A DNA stretch of 64,000 nt from Rhizophagus irregularis (GCF_026210795.1 NC_089454.1:3162001-3226000), one strand, 5' to 3'; counted from the first letter of the stretch, positions 10,021 to 21,455 are shown. Translations and numbers: made by a program. The notes: generated from the letters alone by a model not told the origin.

Positions 10021-11553
10021 GTTGACTCTCGAGATTTTGATCGGATACCACCTACATATCATACTCTTTCTTTCTTTTTTTTTTTTATAAAAAAAAGGTA
10101 AAATATATACGAAAATCAAATATATATATATATATTCATCGTGTTTATATTTATAAGTTGAAGATTAATGATATTCGTTTACTTTCAAATTATTTATACG
10201 AATATTTAAACGTAAATTATAGTAAAAAAAAAAAATTTTTTTTTTTTTTTTTTGCTATTCTAATGAGACCTTGAAACCGCTTGAATATGTAATACAGAAT
10301 AAATTCATTTTTTTTTATTATTGGCTATAAAATATATTACAAAAAAACAAAGTTGAAAAAAATTTTTTTTTTTAATAAGGTAAAAAAAATAATATTAATA
10401 AGGTAATAAAAATAAAATAATTTAAAATAAACCTAAAATTAAAAGAAAACCACTACAAATTAAAAGAAAACCATACTTTATTATATTGATATATTTTTTA
10501 CGCTCTTATAACTCTTAAATTATTCTTTCTATTTTCTTTTTTAAAAAAGAAAAAAATTTATTTATTGTTTTTGAAAATAATAAAAGATTATTTCGGAACT
10601 TACTTTAGAAAAAACCAAATTTTTCTTGAAGTGTTTCAAAAAAAAGGGAGGTAATTGTAATATTAACATTATTCAAATAAATGATACAAGATCATATGTT
10701 AAATATAAATGTCATATATATATAATGAGAAAAAAAAAGGATTGATAGTTCTGAAGATCACTTATCCATTACTCGTGTTACTCCATATTTCAATGTTTCA
10801 TGCAAACAGATCAAGAAAAAAAAAGTGTGGAAGAATGTGATAATGCTTTTTTGTTGCCTTATTAGCTTCATTCATGATACAATTAATGTAAATCACGAAA
10901 ATGAAGATCTTCATATTAAGGAATATCCATTAACACATTTTTATCCACAAACGTTTTCCTGATAAATCATTTCGCTGACTGTTTTTAACCAAAAGATTAT
11001 TTCATGCCTTTAATTTTACATTTTTGATGATAATGATGTATTGATGTTCAATCCGAAAAAATTCGGAACAAAAGTGTATGGAAATTCAAACATCTAAAAT
11101 TCCTAATATAGCAATTTTAAAATGTGGATATAAGGATTATCGGTAAGCTTAAATTATGTGAATCATTTTAGTAAAATCCTATCTATAAAAGTATAAATGA
11201 CAAACTCCTAAAAAAAAAAATTTAAAATTTGATAAATTAGAAATTATCATTTATAGAAAAGAATTTCTAAAAAGATGGAAAAATTATAAAACGAGTATGA
11301 TTGTGAATCTTTGAAGGATTTTCGGCTTATGTACTGTAAATCATCTATGAAAACTAAAATTTTTTTTCGTACTAATAACCAATTTGATTAATTTTAAATG
11401 AAACTAAATTACAAAATAAAATAAGGAATTTTTTTTTGAACTCCTTTTTTAAAAAAATTCTCTATAAAACCACCAATTCTTCATACCTAAAAATATAATA
11501 TAATTTAAATCTTTATTAATAAATTTACTTGATTAGAGCCGAGCTCTCATCAT
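10021..11553. other. Very AT-rich intergenic stretch
   Basis: Holds a (TA)n run near 10120, an A12-T18 palindromic homopolymer pair near 10224-10253 that could form a perfect hairpin, and a direct repeat of TTAAAAGAAAACCA at about 10438 and 10458. No gene seen. The last part is the upstream region of the secreted protein at 11605. Confidence 0.6.
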
Positions 11554-11560
11554 TATATAA
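11554..11560 (+). promoter_or_regulatory. TATA-like box for the 11605 gene
   Basis: TATATAA 45 bp before the ATG at 11605, followed by an A/T-rich leader. No other core element recognised. Confidence 0.4.
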
Positions 11561-11604
11561 TTTCCGCACTCTTTATTTTTTTTTTTTTAAAAAAAATTAC
11601 AATC

Positions 11605-11967
11605 ATGAAATTCGCATCAGTCTTAATCATTTTTTTGGTATTTGTCGTTGCCATTGCTTCTGCAAACCCCATCCTTGAAAGAAGAAAATTAGGAAACAAC
11701 GTAGTTACTACTGGGGTTAAATTCAAGGATTTATATGAAAGCCTTAACAATAAGGTGAAAAAGGTCGAAAAAGCGTACGGTGAAGCAATCCCATCATTTC
11801 ATAAAGAAATAAAAGAAGCTGCTGAAAAGGATGGAACTGATGTACCAGAATTTCTTGAAAAATGGAATAAAAAATATAAGTCACTTTCAGTCCAATATAT
11901 TGCAATCTCTAATGCCATGGGCAAGAGTATTGATAAACTTGGCAAATATATAAAAGAGAATAGTTAA
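11605..11967 (+). CDS. Small secreted protein, 120 aa
   Basis: ATG with an A-rich leader and a single exon. Residues 1-20 are a classical signal peptide (M-K-F-A-S then a Leu/Ile/Val/Phe core, ending A-S-A before N-P), so the product should enter the secretory pathway. It is followed by E-R-R-K, a possible Kex2-type dibasic site. The mature part (about 95 residues) is Lys/Glu-rich, has no cysteine and should be helical. It has no domain I know. Small secreted proteins of this type are candidate symbiosis effectors or cell-surface proteins; the sequence alone does not show which. AATAAA-like words follow near 12140. Confidence 0.75.
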   Translation: MKFASVLIIFLVFVVAIASANPILERRKLGNNVVTTGVKFKDLYESLNNKVKKVEKAYGEAIPSFHKEIKEAAEKDGTDVPEFLEKWNKKYKSLSVQYIAISNAMGKSIDKLGKYIKENS

Positions 11968-12468
11968 ATTCTTGAAATTTTTCCCTTTAATATTTATTCG
12001 AATTATTTGTTTTTTTTTTCATAATATAATGATCTTATCAAATATTTAAAAAATTTATTTTGTAATTAGTTTTAAATTTAATTTATCAAATTAATATTAT
12101 TAATGACATAATTGTTCGGTCATACTATTTATTATCATAAATAAAAGAATAGTTTTTATTCTATAATTTGCAGCTACTTAAATTTTAATAATTGTCAGAA
12201 ATCAATATAATGGGTATTTAATTTATTTAATTTATACTCACAAATATTTGTCTGGCTAACAAATGTCGATCAATTAATCGATCAAAATTTATAATTCGGG
12301 CTAAAATTAGTATTGAATTATCCAGTCGAACGAAGGAATGAAGAATGATCCTTAAATAACGTGATATTTATCCAGTTTTTGAGCGAGTAAGCTAATTTTT
12401 TTCGATCATCGATATCATTTTATCCAGATATTTCATTAGGTTTTGGATTATAGTAATGAATTGTCTAA
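11968..12468. other. Intergenic, 3' flank of the secreted-protein gene
   Basis: AT-rich; nothing beyond possible polyadenylation words. Confidence 0.55.
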
Positions 12469-12519
12469 AGTAATCACCGTGTAATAAGACGCTGTTGGTA
12501 TTTAAAACGACAGGCGAGA
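12469..12519. repeat. Dispersed repeat, copy 1 (second copy at 42848-42898)
   Basis: AAGTAATCACCGTGTAATAA followed by GACGCTG and a TTTAAAACGA-like tail. The same words recur in the same orientation at 42848. The reverse complement would begin CAGCGTCTTA and end in a CACGGTGATTAC word, reminiscent of a transposon end. No partner repeat was found for either copy. Confidence 0.55.
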
Positions 12520-12698
12520 TTAAACTATATGTAATGTTTACGTGGTGTAAACACAGGCCGTCAAATTGCTAAAATCAAAAACAGCAAAGTATTGCCCAAA
12601 GATCTATACGCTATAGACTCTTAAGAGTTAAGATCACACTATTTTAAAATCAGTCATGAGTTTATTTATAGCCCACTAATGGTATGAAAATCTAATTA

Positions 12699-13207
12699 CA
12701 GTCGGCTCTCGTTATAACGAATTTTGTGTCCGGGCCGATCTGACCTTCGTTATAAGAAAATTCGTTATTATTATGGGAAAACCTGGTATAATAAGGGAAA
12801 TTTTGTATATTGCGGTATATCGCATTACAATTGAAAATTATATAACGTGAATGATTTCACGTCACACGGTGAAAATCACATACGCTGAAATATAACTAAC
12901 TTACTTTTTGATTTATTTTCTTTTATAAATTTTACCTATATTCTATTGTCACAAGTAGTAACCATTTTATATTCGTTTAATTTATGTAAATAATATAATG
13001 TGTCGTTATAAATATAAAATTCGTTACAATGTGACTCATTTTGTATATACTGTTTATACACTTTACTTCGTTAAACGGTATACAGCATTTAATTAGTAAA
13101 ATTCGGTATAGTAAGATCTTTTTTTATATATCAAAATCCGTACCACAGTGAAAATTCGTTGTACTAAATAATTCGTTATATCAAAATTCGTTATATCAAT
13201 GAAACTG
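12699..13207. mobile_element. 509-bp TIR element, pogo/Tigger-like (non-autonomous)
   Basis: The left end CAGTCGGCTCTCGTTATAAC and the right end (reverse complement CAGTTTCATTGATATAACGA) pair imperfectly over about 26 bp. The sequence inside repeats TTCGTTAT many times near both ends. CAGT...CTCGTTATAACGAA ends are typical of the pogo/Tigger branch of Tc1/mariner. A TA precedes the left end; the right TA is lost. No transposase ORF. Confidence 0.7.
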
Positions 13208-13212
13208 TTCAA

Positions 13213-13822
13213 TAAATGTTGTGGGTGAAATAAAAAGGTCGAAACATTTCATCCTTCAAGTTGTAAAGTTTCGAAAGGTCGGTACTAAGGTGAAATTGCC
13301 AAAATTTTCCGATATTAACGAAACTTCTTGGATCATGTGATATAATAAACTAACCAATTGAATCGAATATTTTAAAGTCACATGAAGCAAATCATTTTTG
13401 TTAGTCTTATCGTCGGACTCGAAATATTTAAATATTTTGAAGGAAAAAATTATCATTTACTGGAATGTTGCCAAGTCACTATTAAAAAGAAGTAAGATTT
13501 GCCACTATTATTTTTAATTTCACTTGTCAACTTTAATACAGATGATAGTAACACTCTATTTACCAATACCCTTATTTTATTAATAGAATACGTAATGCAA
13601 CCACTTTGTAAATTTTTCAATATTAACAAAACTTTATACAATTGATTTTATTAAATAATTTAGCTAATAAGAAGTTTTGATAGGGTTCGTTAATTTCGAT
13701 AAGCTTTATTAGTATTGGCAATTTGGCATGTTTCAGAAATTTCGGAAATTTCGGAAGTTTCAAAAATTTGACAATCTGAATTCGTCAAGTTTCGAAATCG
13801 CCCCCTTCCCACAACAAATGTA
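13213..13822. repeat. Decayed inverted-repeat element, about 610 bp
   Basis: The outer ends (AAATGTTGTGGG at about 13216 and CCCACAACAAATG at about 13808) are inverted. The next blocks match loosely (GGTCGAAAC versus GTTTCGAAATC; TTGCCAAAATTTTCCGATAT versus its reverse around TTCGATAA...TTGGCAATT). It directly abuts the pogo-like element. The two short minus-strand frames inside (13256-13456 and 13453-13641) are not convincing genes. Confidence 0.4.
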
Positions 13823-15602
13823 ACAAAATGTACAGTGTGAGTACGGTATATATTTTATTGTATTAGTAATTAGGAAATAATGTGCCGTTTTTTTGACGGA
13901 CTCAGGTTAGTGATACGTTAAGTGACAAACAATCTGGATCATAGAATAACACTTTCTAAAAACCTTATAAAAGGTAACAGTACAAAAATAAATGATTAGC
14001 AATAAAACGTAATATTGTTTAATCTTTGATCATCCTTTTCAAGAACGAAAAAGTGTGTTCTAATGATTTACATTATATAATTATATCACGTTACATTACA
14101 CATTTTATGTTTTTAGAAATTTCTTTGTTTTTTTTGTCATGATCGACATCAATTTCAACCATTTTGAAAAACGGTAATGTACCAATCATGGACGTCATTT
14201 TATAAAAATGATTGTTCAAATTCTAAAAATGGTTAATAATATATATTTGAAACTAAGGGGTATGTTATAAAGAGACTAATTAAGAGATTAATTGAGAGAC
14301 TAATAGAGAGAGAATGAAATTATGATATTTATGATGATCGATAATAATATTAATTTCATATCGCCCATTAAATCATTATCAAATAATAACAGAAATAATA
14401 ACAGATAACAATATAAACTTTAAAAAAAAAAAATTTTAAAAAACAAAAAAAAGCCATTTTTAAAAAATTATTCAAAACAACAATCAAAATAATCTGAACA
14501 ATCACCAAGTAACCAAGTTCATTATTACCTCTAAAGTATTATAAATCAATTTTTTTCATTTAATCCATTTAATCCATTTAATCCAAAAATAATAATCCAA
14601 ATAAAAATAAAGATGATGATTTTCATAAAATTTTTAATGAAATTTTTATTTTACTTTTAACCTGTTATTATTACAATTAAAGATTTTAAAGTTTTTTAAA
14701 TTTTATTTTAAATGATTTTATAAAAAAAAAATACATTTTATCAATATTATTCCTAAATATAAATTCAATTGTTTTAGTTAATATTTGTATATAATATTTT
14801 TTTTTTCCGATTTTATTATACAATCAAAATAAAAAAAAAATTTTTTTTAATGTTACATAAAAAAATAAAAATAAAGTTTTCTAATTTTTTGTTGAAACCT
14901 TGTTATATTGTATTTTTTGTAAACTTTATTAATTGTTCCTCTTTTATCTCGAAATAATATTTATTATTATTTAATTATTATTTTGTCCATTTTTTTTTTT
15001 TAAAAAAAATAAGATGATTTAAGATAAAAAATTCTTTCGGATGAAATAATATTGTACATTATCTAAAATTTACAAATAAATTATTTATAATTAATAATAA
15101 ATATTATATTAAGCCGCCGGTTAACAATTACATATTACGACTTTCACTTTTACATGGCCACATAGCCTCAAAATAAATTTATCGTTATCACAAAAGATGT
15201 ATCAATTGTAACACGATAATGGATGTAAGCAAAAAAATTATTTAGTTTCAAAAACATGTACAAATAAAGGTAAAAAAGTCTAAACTAACCAAAATTTTAA
15301 TTTGTACGATCAATTTTACGGAATACGGATACGGCTGATGTAACACATGAAATACTATTGTAATAATAGATTTACCAATCTTTAAATCATTTCTAAAAAA
15401 GGATATACCCGATATGGTTTGATTTATGTTTTAAAAACTTCGAAACATTAAGGGAAGAATCTTAAAACTAGAACAATACAATACATAGGGAAAAAAATAA
15501 TAATGAAATAAAATCATATAATAAGAAACAGTGTAAAATTCTAATACTCTATGATGATAATAGATGTTTTATAACGCCTAAAATTTGGTTTGTTCGATTT
15601 AT
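13823..15602. other. Extremely AT-rich intergenic stretch
   Basis: Long A/T runs (14424-14455, 14800-14850, 14990-15012). GAGACTAATTAAGAGATTAA words repeat near 14270-14310. A TTTAATCCA unit is repeated near 14558-14585. No gene seen. Confidence 0.6.
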
Positions 15603-15610
15603 TATAAATA
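15603..15610 (+). promoter_or_regulatory. TATA box upstream of the CaaX mini-ORF
   Basis: TATAAATA about 130 bp before the ATG at 15741. It is followed by an A-rich leader with purine tracts and a TCAACTAAACAAATTAATCA-like segment, the kind of 5' leader seen in front of real genes in this fungus. Confidence 0.45.
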
Positions 15611-15740
15611 CGCTTTGACCCGCCTTGTAAAATCTCATCAAAAAAAAAAATAAAAGTTCAAAAAGGAAAAGAAAAAAAAATCAACTAAACAAATTAATCA
15701 AATTCTTAAAAAATCTTTCCTCAAATAAATTTAATCAAAA

Positions 15741-15839
15741 ATGAATCCAACAATTATTACCTGTAAACCAATTGTTATCGTTACTTCCGAAGTAACAGAA
15801 AAACCTGGTAATCCCACAAACTCATGTTCTATAATGTAA
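15741..15839 (+). CDS. 32-codon ORF ending in a CaaX box (lipopeptide-pheromone-like)
   Basis: The ATG lies in an AATCAAAA-ATG context and the frame ends at TAA 15837-15839. The peptide opens M-N-P-T-I-I-T-C-K-P and ends N-S-C-S-I-M. C-S-I-M fits the CaaX signal (Cys, two mostly aliphatic positions, Met) recognised by farnesyltransferase. Fungal mating-pheromone precursors of the a-factor type are short, lack a signal peptide and end in CaaX, as here. A TATA box and gene-like leader precede it. Against it: the ORF is very short, position a1 is Ser, and chance CaaX endings are not rare among mini-ORFs. Confidence 0.35.
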   Translation: MNPTIITCKPIVIVTSEVTEKPGNPTNSCSIM

Positions 15840-17395
15840 ACGAAAAAATTCTTTTATGAACGAGTACAAACGACTTAACGATTTCGGTTATTACATAAAT
15901 GGCCTGGTTCTAATTATTTTTTTTTTTATAAATAATTTGAATTTTATTTAAAAAGTATCTTTGTAATTTTAAAAATTTTATTTGTAATTTTGAATATCGA
16001 TTTAATTTTTTATATTTTTGTATTATTTATTTACTCATTTTTTAAAAATAATAAAAATGAAATTTTTTTTATTTTTACTATAAATTAAAAATTATCCTTC
16101 TGCTGCGCTTCATTTTTTCAATGGTTCTATCTTTCAAAAATGATGTCCAATCCCAATAAAAAAATTTTTAGAAAATTTATCCCACATCGGAGTTTTTTTT
16201 TGGAATAAAAACTATAAAAAATGATCATTTATCGGAGAAAATTTTTTTATAGAAAATATTTTTTATTACATAAATTTTTTAAAAAATAGCTGCAAGTTCC
16301 TGCAACTTAGTCATATGATCAAACTTAAAAAAGCGTCCCGTAAATCAAAACTACAATTGATTTTATCATTTTTAACAATAAATATTGTTAATGGTTTAAT
16401 TGTTGTACAACGGGTGAATTAATCAGTCATCCCTCTCCCGCTTCTAACAATAGATTTTTATTTGTCATCACTGTTACATCCTTCTGCGTTTTCCAGTATC
16501 TGTGGGACTATTCATCACATGTAGTCGCACTGCGTTATTTTTTTTTCATGTCACGTGCTGGAACGTTTTGTGACGTATTTAATTAGTGAAACTTATTTTA
16601 AAAGCGTGTCTGCTCGGGAATATTAAAAATTAACAATGCAATGTGTAGAAAAGGAATTAATTCTTTAATAAACTATGTAAAAATAATAAGGAAAAAAATA
16701 TCAACGAAAGAATATTAAAATGCAATGTGTAAGAGGTTTTTCTGTTATTTCGTAAGTAATAAAAGTAATAAAGTAATAGTAACGACTATTTAGAAGTGAT
16801 GGTTGTTAAAACTTAAGAAAAATAACAAGGCAAAATCGAGGTACTATATTCATAATAAATGGCAACAAACAAAGTTTGTGCGTTAAAATTTCACATTATG
16901 ACCGTTATCGTATTATGTATGGGATATGCAAATATATCGACAACATTGCATCTGATATTAAGTGTCGAATATGATATTTGTTCTAAAAAAAATAATACTA
17001 TTACTTTTATCATTAAAACAAAAGAATTTTTTTTAAGGGGCTTTCGCGGATCATTCGTTGGTTAATTGCAAGAATCAGTTTTTTTGTTAACCTTTGAAAT
17101 AATTGATTTTTTTTTCAATTGAGTCGATTAAATATAAGGTTTGAGTATAAATTCATATAGACAGTACGAAAAAAAAACACAAATTAAACTTTACAAAGCT
17201 TAAAAAAACTTTATAATGAAATACTACAAATAATAAAAAGTTTATATTTAAGTTTATGAGCTTATTCAAATAATTAGATAAATTTACTAAACGATATAAA
17301 GGCTTATGTTATTTGTTTATTGTATATAAGTATATAATAAAAATGAAAAATATGAATAGTTAATTAAAATATATACTATTTTAAGTATTGTAAAA
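15840..17395. other. Intergenic, one doubtful ORF
   Basis: Mostly A/T. A 68-codon ATG frame at 16859-17065 has a hydrophobic N-terminal third that could mimic a signal sequence, but no family or splice context. I do not call it. A GC-richer patch at 16415-16520 shows no coding sense. Confidence 0.5.
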
Positions 17396-17510
17396 GAAGA
17401 AACTGTGAAACACTAAACCAACGCAAAATATGTCGTTCATGTGATGGCAAATATCTAACTATTCATTGGAGTCAGTCCAGAAATCTTATAATTTGTGTTT
17501 ATCTGCTAAT
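17396..17510 (+). pseudogene. Possible kinase Cys-block fragment
   Basis: One frame reads R-R-N-C-E-T-L-N-Q-R-K-I-C-R-S-C-D-G-K-Y and then H-W-S-Q-S-R-N. The spacing resembles the Cys block followed by W-[TS]-S-x-N that starts the kinases in this window (C...W-C-x-x-C...W-T-S-G-N). It lacks the downstream W-I-P block. Could be chance. Confidence 0.25.
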
Positions 17511-18273
17511 ATATTCGTGAATCTCAATTTCTTATTATAATCGAATACGTTATGAAAAAAAAAAATTTAATGTACGATCATAAAATGTATTAATGTTAAA
17601 ATATATATATTACTTGAGTTGTTCCCAAATTATTTCTTAAACGATATCTTGAACCGTTTGATTTTAAATTTAATCATTATTAAGTTTCAGTTAAGGAAAA
17701 ACCATTATTAATAAAGTCTTTTTAATTCTTCGTTTATTCAAATTTTTGATCGTATGAATTATATTATTGTACGTAAGAGTAGGGCGAGTAGGGCAAGTAT
17801 AAAGTCTTGTATCACGTATATTTTAGCATGTATCAACATCATATAATGATAGCATGTGACTTGTATCACTGTAGAACGCTTCGACGCTTCGTTGCTCCCA
17901 TTCCGACTTTATATTTCTTGTTATCTTTTTCAATTTTTTTTCTTTTTTTTTTTTGAAAAAAAAAATAAATCGCAAAATGATTTTCCTAAAAATAAATCTC
18001 ATCTTATAGTAAGTATTTAACATGTATTAGACATCACATGGTCTCAATTTAAGGATTGTTTGTTATGTGTAATTGGCTAAAGTTGGATTTAGTGTCTAAT
18101 AACGTGACAGATTCCAACTCACCGTTGGCCGGTACAAAATAATGATTCGTTTATTGAAAAAAAAAATAATAATTTTATATGTCGACTCTCTGAGGTCGGG
18201 GAAGTTAAGAAGAGTACTTTCCGTTGAGGCCGCCCGTGGTCCTCGCGTTTACTGCGGATTGTTAGTACGGTGT
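17511..18273. other. Intergenic with a GC-richer island at its end
   Basis: The run 18181-18265 is much richer in G/C than its surroundings and contains GGTCGGGGAAGTTAAG. It lies immediately next to the hAT insertion at 18274. No gene assigned. Confidence 0.5.
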
Positions 18274-19130
18274 GTAGTATATAGTGTTCCGAAAGGGTCG
18301 GGTCAAACCCAGGTCATTTGACCCGACCCGTGTTTAAAATCCGAATCGGGTTTATCATTATTTGACACGAGTCTTATATTCAACCCGACCCGTCGGATCA
18401 GGGTCACACCTTTGCTTGACCCGGGTTGACCCGGGTTGACCCGGGTTTAATCAAATATTTATATTTAAAATATTTACAAACGTTTACGTTACACGATTTT
18501 TAATTTCTAACTTTGTTTATGTATAAAATGAGTGAGGCTGAGAAATTAACTCTTGGAAAACGAACTTATTTAAGAGTCTATAACCCTTGAGCAGTTCGAA
18601 ATCAAGATGTTTTACTATGATGGAAGGTCTATGTTTAATAATAACTAGTATATATTATTAGATTTTATTAATTCGTTATGAAAATATACTAGTTAAATAT
18701 AGTAAAGTATTCACAGTTTCACACCTAGCAGCAATGGTAAGAGATTATCTTGTAATCATTGAATAATATTAAAATTGGTCAAATTTATTTTTTACCTGTA
18801 ATTAAAAGTGTTACAGTTGAAGATATTTTCTGGAGGAACCGGCCAAAAGAAGCAATTAAAACCAAATACAAATCACGCGTGTATATGTTTGAAATCAGGC
18901 TGGGCGTAAGGAGGATTTAATAAAATTATATATTTAAACATCTGAAAATTTTATTTGGACCCGAGTTATCCGGGGGTTAAACTATATCGGGTCGGGTCAG
19001 GGGTCAGGTCATGTAAATATTAACCCGGGTATTTGTACGGGTTGGTTTTTATACTCGGGTCGAGTTCGAATACATCCTCTACATCCTCAAACCCGACCCG
19101 ATTCGACCCTTTCGGAACACTAGTAGTATA
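18274..19130. mobile_element. 841-bp non-autonomous hAT element with perfect 8-bp TSD
   Basis: The element runs 18282-19122. Its ends TAGTGTTCCGAAAGGGTCG and CGACCCTTTCGGAACACTA are perfect inverted repeats. The 8-bp duplication GTAGTATA flanks it at 18274-18281 and 19123-19130. An 8-bp TSD with TAG-type ends is diagnostic of the hAT superfamily. The interior has GACCCGGGTT-rich subterminal repeats but no transposase frame. The perfect TSD suggests a fairly recent insertion. Confidence 0.9.
18418..18447. repeat. Three 10-bp tandem units inside the hAT element
   Basis: GACCCGGGTT three times in a row. Related GACCCG/CGGGTC words are scattered near both ends of the element (18300-18400 and 18960-19105), as expected for subterminal transposase-binding sites. 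Confidence 0.7.
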
Positions 19131-19216
19131 TCATGTGACAATAAATATGTTGTTTTTAGTCATACATTAATGATGATTATGTGATTATAACACTTTGGAC
19201 GTTCCAAATAATTTAA

Positions 19217-19444
19217 ATGATGAAATCATTTTTTATAAATTTTTTCTTATATAATTTTATCAATAAAAATTCAATTGATACTAATCTCTCATCTCAACCA
19301 CAATTAAATTATCAAGATGATCCTGAAATTATATTAATTACAAAATTAACTACAAGCTCTTATAAATATTCATACTTTTTTTTCATAACAGGATTGCTTG
19401 TATACAAAAGTCATCAGAATAGAAATTGTTTATTCTTGAAATAG
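19217..19444 (+). CDS. Doubtful ORF, 75 codons
   Basis: An ATG-ATG start. The middle (T-N-L-S-S-Q-P-Q-L-N-Y-Q-D-D-P-E-I-I) looks like soluble coding sequence, while the ends are Phe/Tyr-rich low complexity. It may be an exon fragment. No family recognised. Confidence 0.2.
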   Translation: MMKSFFINFFLYNFINKNSIDTNLSSQPQLNYQDDPEIILITKLTTSSYKYSYFFFITGLLVYKSHQNRNCLFLK

Positions 19445-19624
19445 CTATAACTTTAAGATCAAGATAATTAATAGTATTTCAAAGCATTACAAGAAATTTG
19501 GGACGGTCAAATTACTTTAAATACTTGAAATTTCTCGTATCAAAAAGCCACAGTATTTGAACAACAATAAATATTTTTTTTTTTCTGGAAGAGACCAAGT
19601 CCTCCTAGAGTCCAGATTACCCTT

Positions 19625-19760
19625 TTTAGGCTTTTTTATTATTTCATTTTCGTTTTATTTTGTTTTCATTTTCATTTTTCATTTTTCATTTTATTTTTTT
19701 TTCACTCTCATTTTATTTTTTCATTTTCATTTTATTCTTTTTATTTTATCTTATTTCTTT
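19625..19760. repeat. T-rich simple repeat (TTTTCAT)n-like
   Basis: Imperfect runs of ATTTTCATTTT and related words. The overlapping Phe-rich open frame is an artefact of this composition. Confidence 0.7.
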
Positions 19761-20704
19761 TAACTTTAAGGAATCGGTATAATCAAACTTTTTAAAATTT
19801 AATGATAAACATGGATATTAGTTAACCCATTAAATCATCAATATTGCCAATAAAATTATCCGGGGACGAAGTTTCTGGTGTCAAACGTATTTCTAGTTAT
19901 AATAATAATAAATATTATGTCTGGGGGACGAAGTCCAAAATCACATAGTTATATAAGTGATCATCATTTTTTTCCGTATTTCACTCATTTTACTGAAACC
20001 TCTTTTGCCGATCGACATAATATTGACGCTTTTGTAAGGAGTGAGGCGCAGCTAATAAATTTTTCGGTGAGGTAAATGTGTTACTTTTCTCCAAGATAAA
20101 ATGATTTTTTTTAAAAAAAAATAGAGAGGATCTCCTGGTATCTTCATACCCTGTAAAAAAAGTCGATTCATTTTTTATATTCCATTTTTTTTTTTTCGTA
20201 AAAGGCTGGAATTAATAACCTTATATCACGGAATTTATCGATTTATCATTTTTACGAAGTTTTTACAGAAATAACGAATAAAATTTTTTATAGGGATAAA
20301 TACTATGCTTACTTAATTTTATTATTATAAAAATTTATGATAAATGAGTTGTTTTTGGAATTATGATGTCAGAGTGTCATTTAATTATTAAATGTAATTA
20401 AAAATTGCGTCTTAAATGGAAATAATATGACATGATGTAATGATAATTTCTGGATGTGTTCTTAGCATAAAGATAATCATATATGAAAAATTATTTAATG
20501 AATGACTTAGCACGAACGAAAATAATATAGAATGAATAAATAAAAGGATATTTTGCCGTTTAATTATTTAAAGTAACATTTGAAGATAAGCTGCAAATTT
20601 TTAATAAATACACCAAAAATAAATCTTAGAATCCAAAATAATTAGAAACATATTCATTTAAAAAAAACTTTTATCGAACCCACAAACTATATTGTGTATT
20701 TGCC
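19761..20704. other. Intergenic; upstream region of the secreted protein at 20705
   Basis: The word GGGACGAAGT occurs twice (about 19863 and 19925). A 53-codon ATG frame from 19917 has no recognisable content. Otherwise AT-rich. Confidence 0.5.
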
Positions 20705-21124
20705 ATGAAGTCTCGTCCCCTTCTTGCTTTAATTATTTCAATCATCTTTAGTCTAATAGCTTTTATGTCGCCCATTGAAGGTAAATTTTTGAATAATCAT
20801 AGCAGTAATTCTCACAATATTATTGATTAGTTATAATGTATTGTATATACAGGCCATACAGTATGGATCCATAACAAATTGGAATGGGGCACATGGGCTG
20901 GAGTTGATGCCATAACAGAAGATGGCAAGAAAATTACTTCGAATTGGTCAATTTCTCATAAAGGCTTCCATTTGACTATACCTGACGACATTAGTTCGTA
21001 TTACCTTCATTTTGGATTAATCTCATTTGAAGAGGTAAAAACACGTGGACCGTTCACAAATGATCAAGATGCCTGTTGGCACTTTCATGGAAATGTTTTT
21101 AAATGGAAAGTATACACTTGTTAA
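20705..21124 (+). CDS. Two-exon small secreted protein, about 115 aa
   Basis: Exon 1 (20705-20780) encodes M-K-S-R-P then a strong hydrophobic core ending near S-P-I-E-G. Intron 20781-20852 (72 bp) has GTAAAT and TATACAG. Exon 2 (20853-21124) continues in phase to TAA. The exon 1 signal peptide sends the product to the secretory pathway. The mature part is about 90 residues, aromatic-rich (H-T-V-W-I-H-N-K-L, W-G-T-W-A-G-V) and beta-strand-like. It has two cysteines near its end (D-A-C-W-H-F-H and Y-T-C) that could form a disulfide. The layout faintly recalls plant self-incompatibility S1-like or other small beta-sandwich secreted proteins, but I cannot assign a family. Candidate secreted effector or cell-wall protein. 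Confidence 0.75.
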
Positions 21125-21455
21125 TAATAACGAGAAATAGATTTATTAGGAGAGTTGGAAGCTTTTTAATTATGTTAAATATGTTCAATTTTGATATGCA
21201 TGTAATGAATAATATGTATATATATTATATATATATATATTAGTTAGTAGGCCTATTTATTTTATTCTTCTATTCGATATTTCTAAGGGGATCCATTTGT
21301 TAATATTTTTTGATAGGATCATTTAATATATTTTATAATCATGAAAGAATGATATGATCACGTGATGTAGATCATTTCGTTATGAAACAAATATGAAAAT
21401 CAAAGACCCGCATGGTGATAAACATTAATAATAATAGTAATTATGATGTAACATT

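Noticed and set aside
18181-18265. 5S rRNA-like segment (GGGGAAGTTAAG followed by GC-rich sequence)
   Set aside because: Only a short internal word resembles 5S; the flanking helices and the rest of the molecule do not fit.
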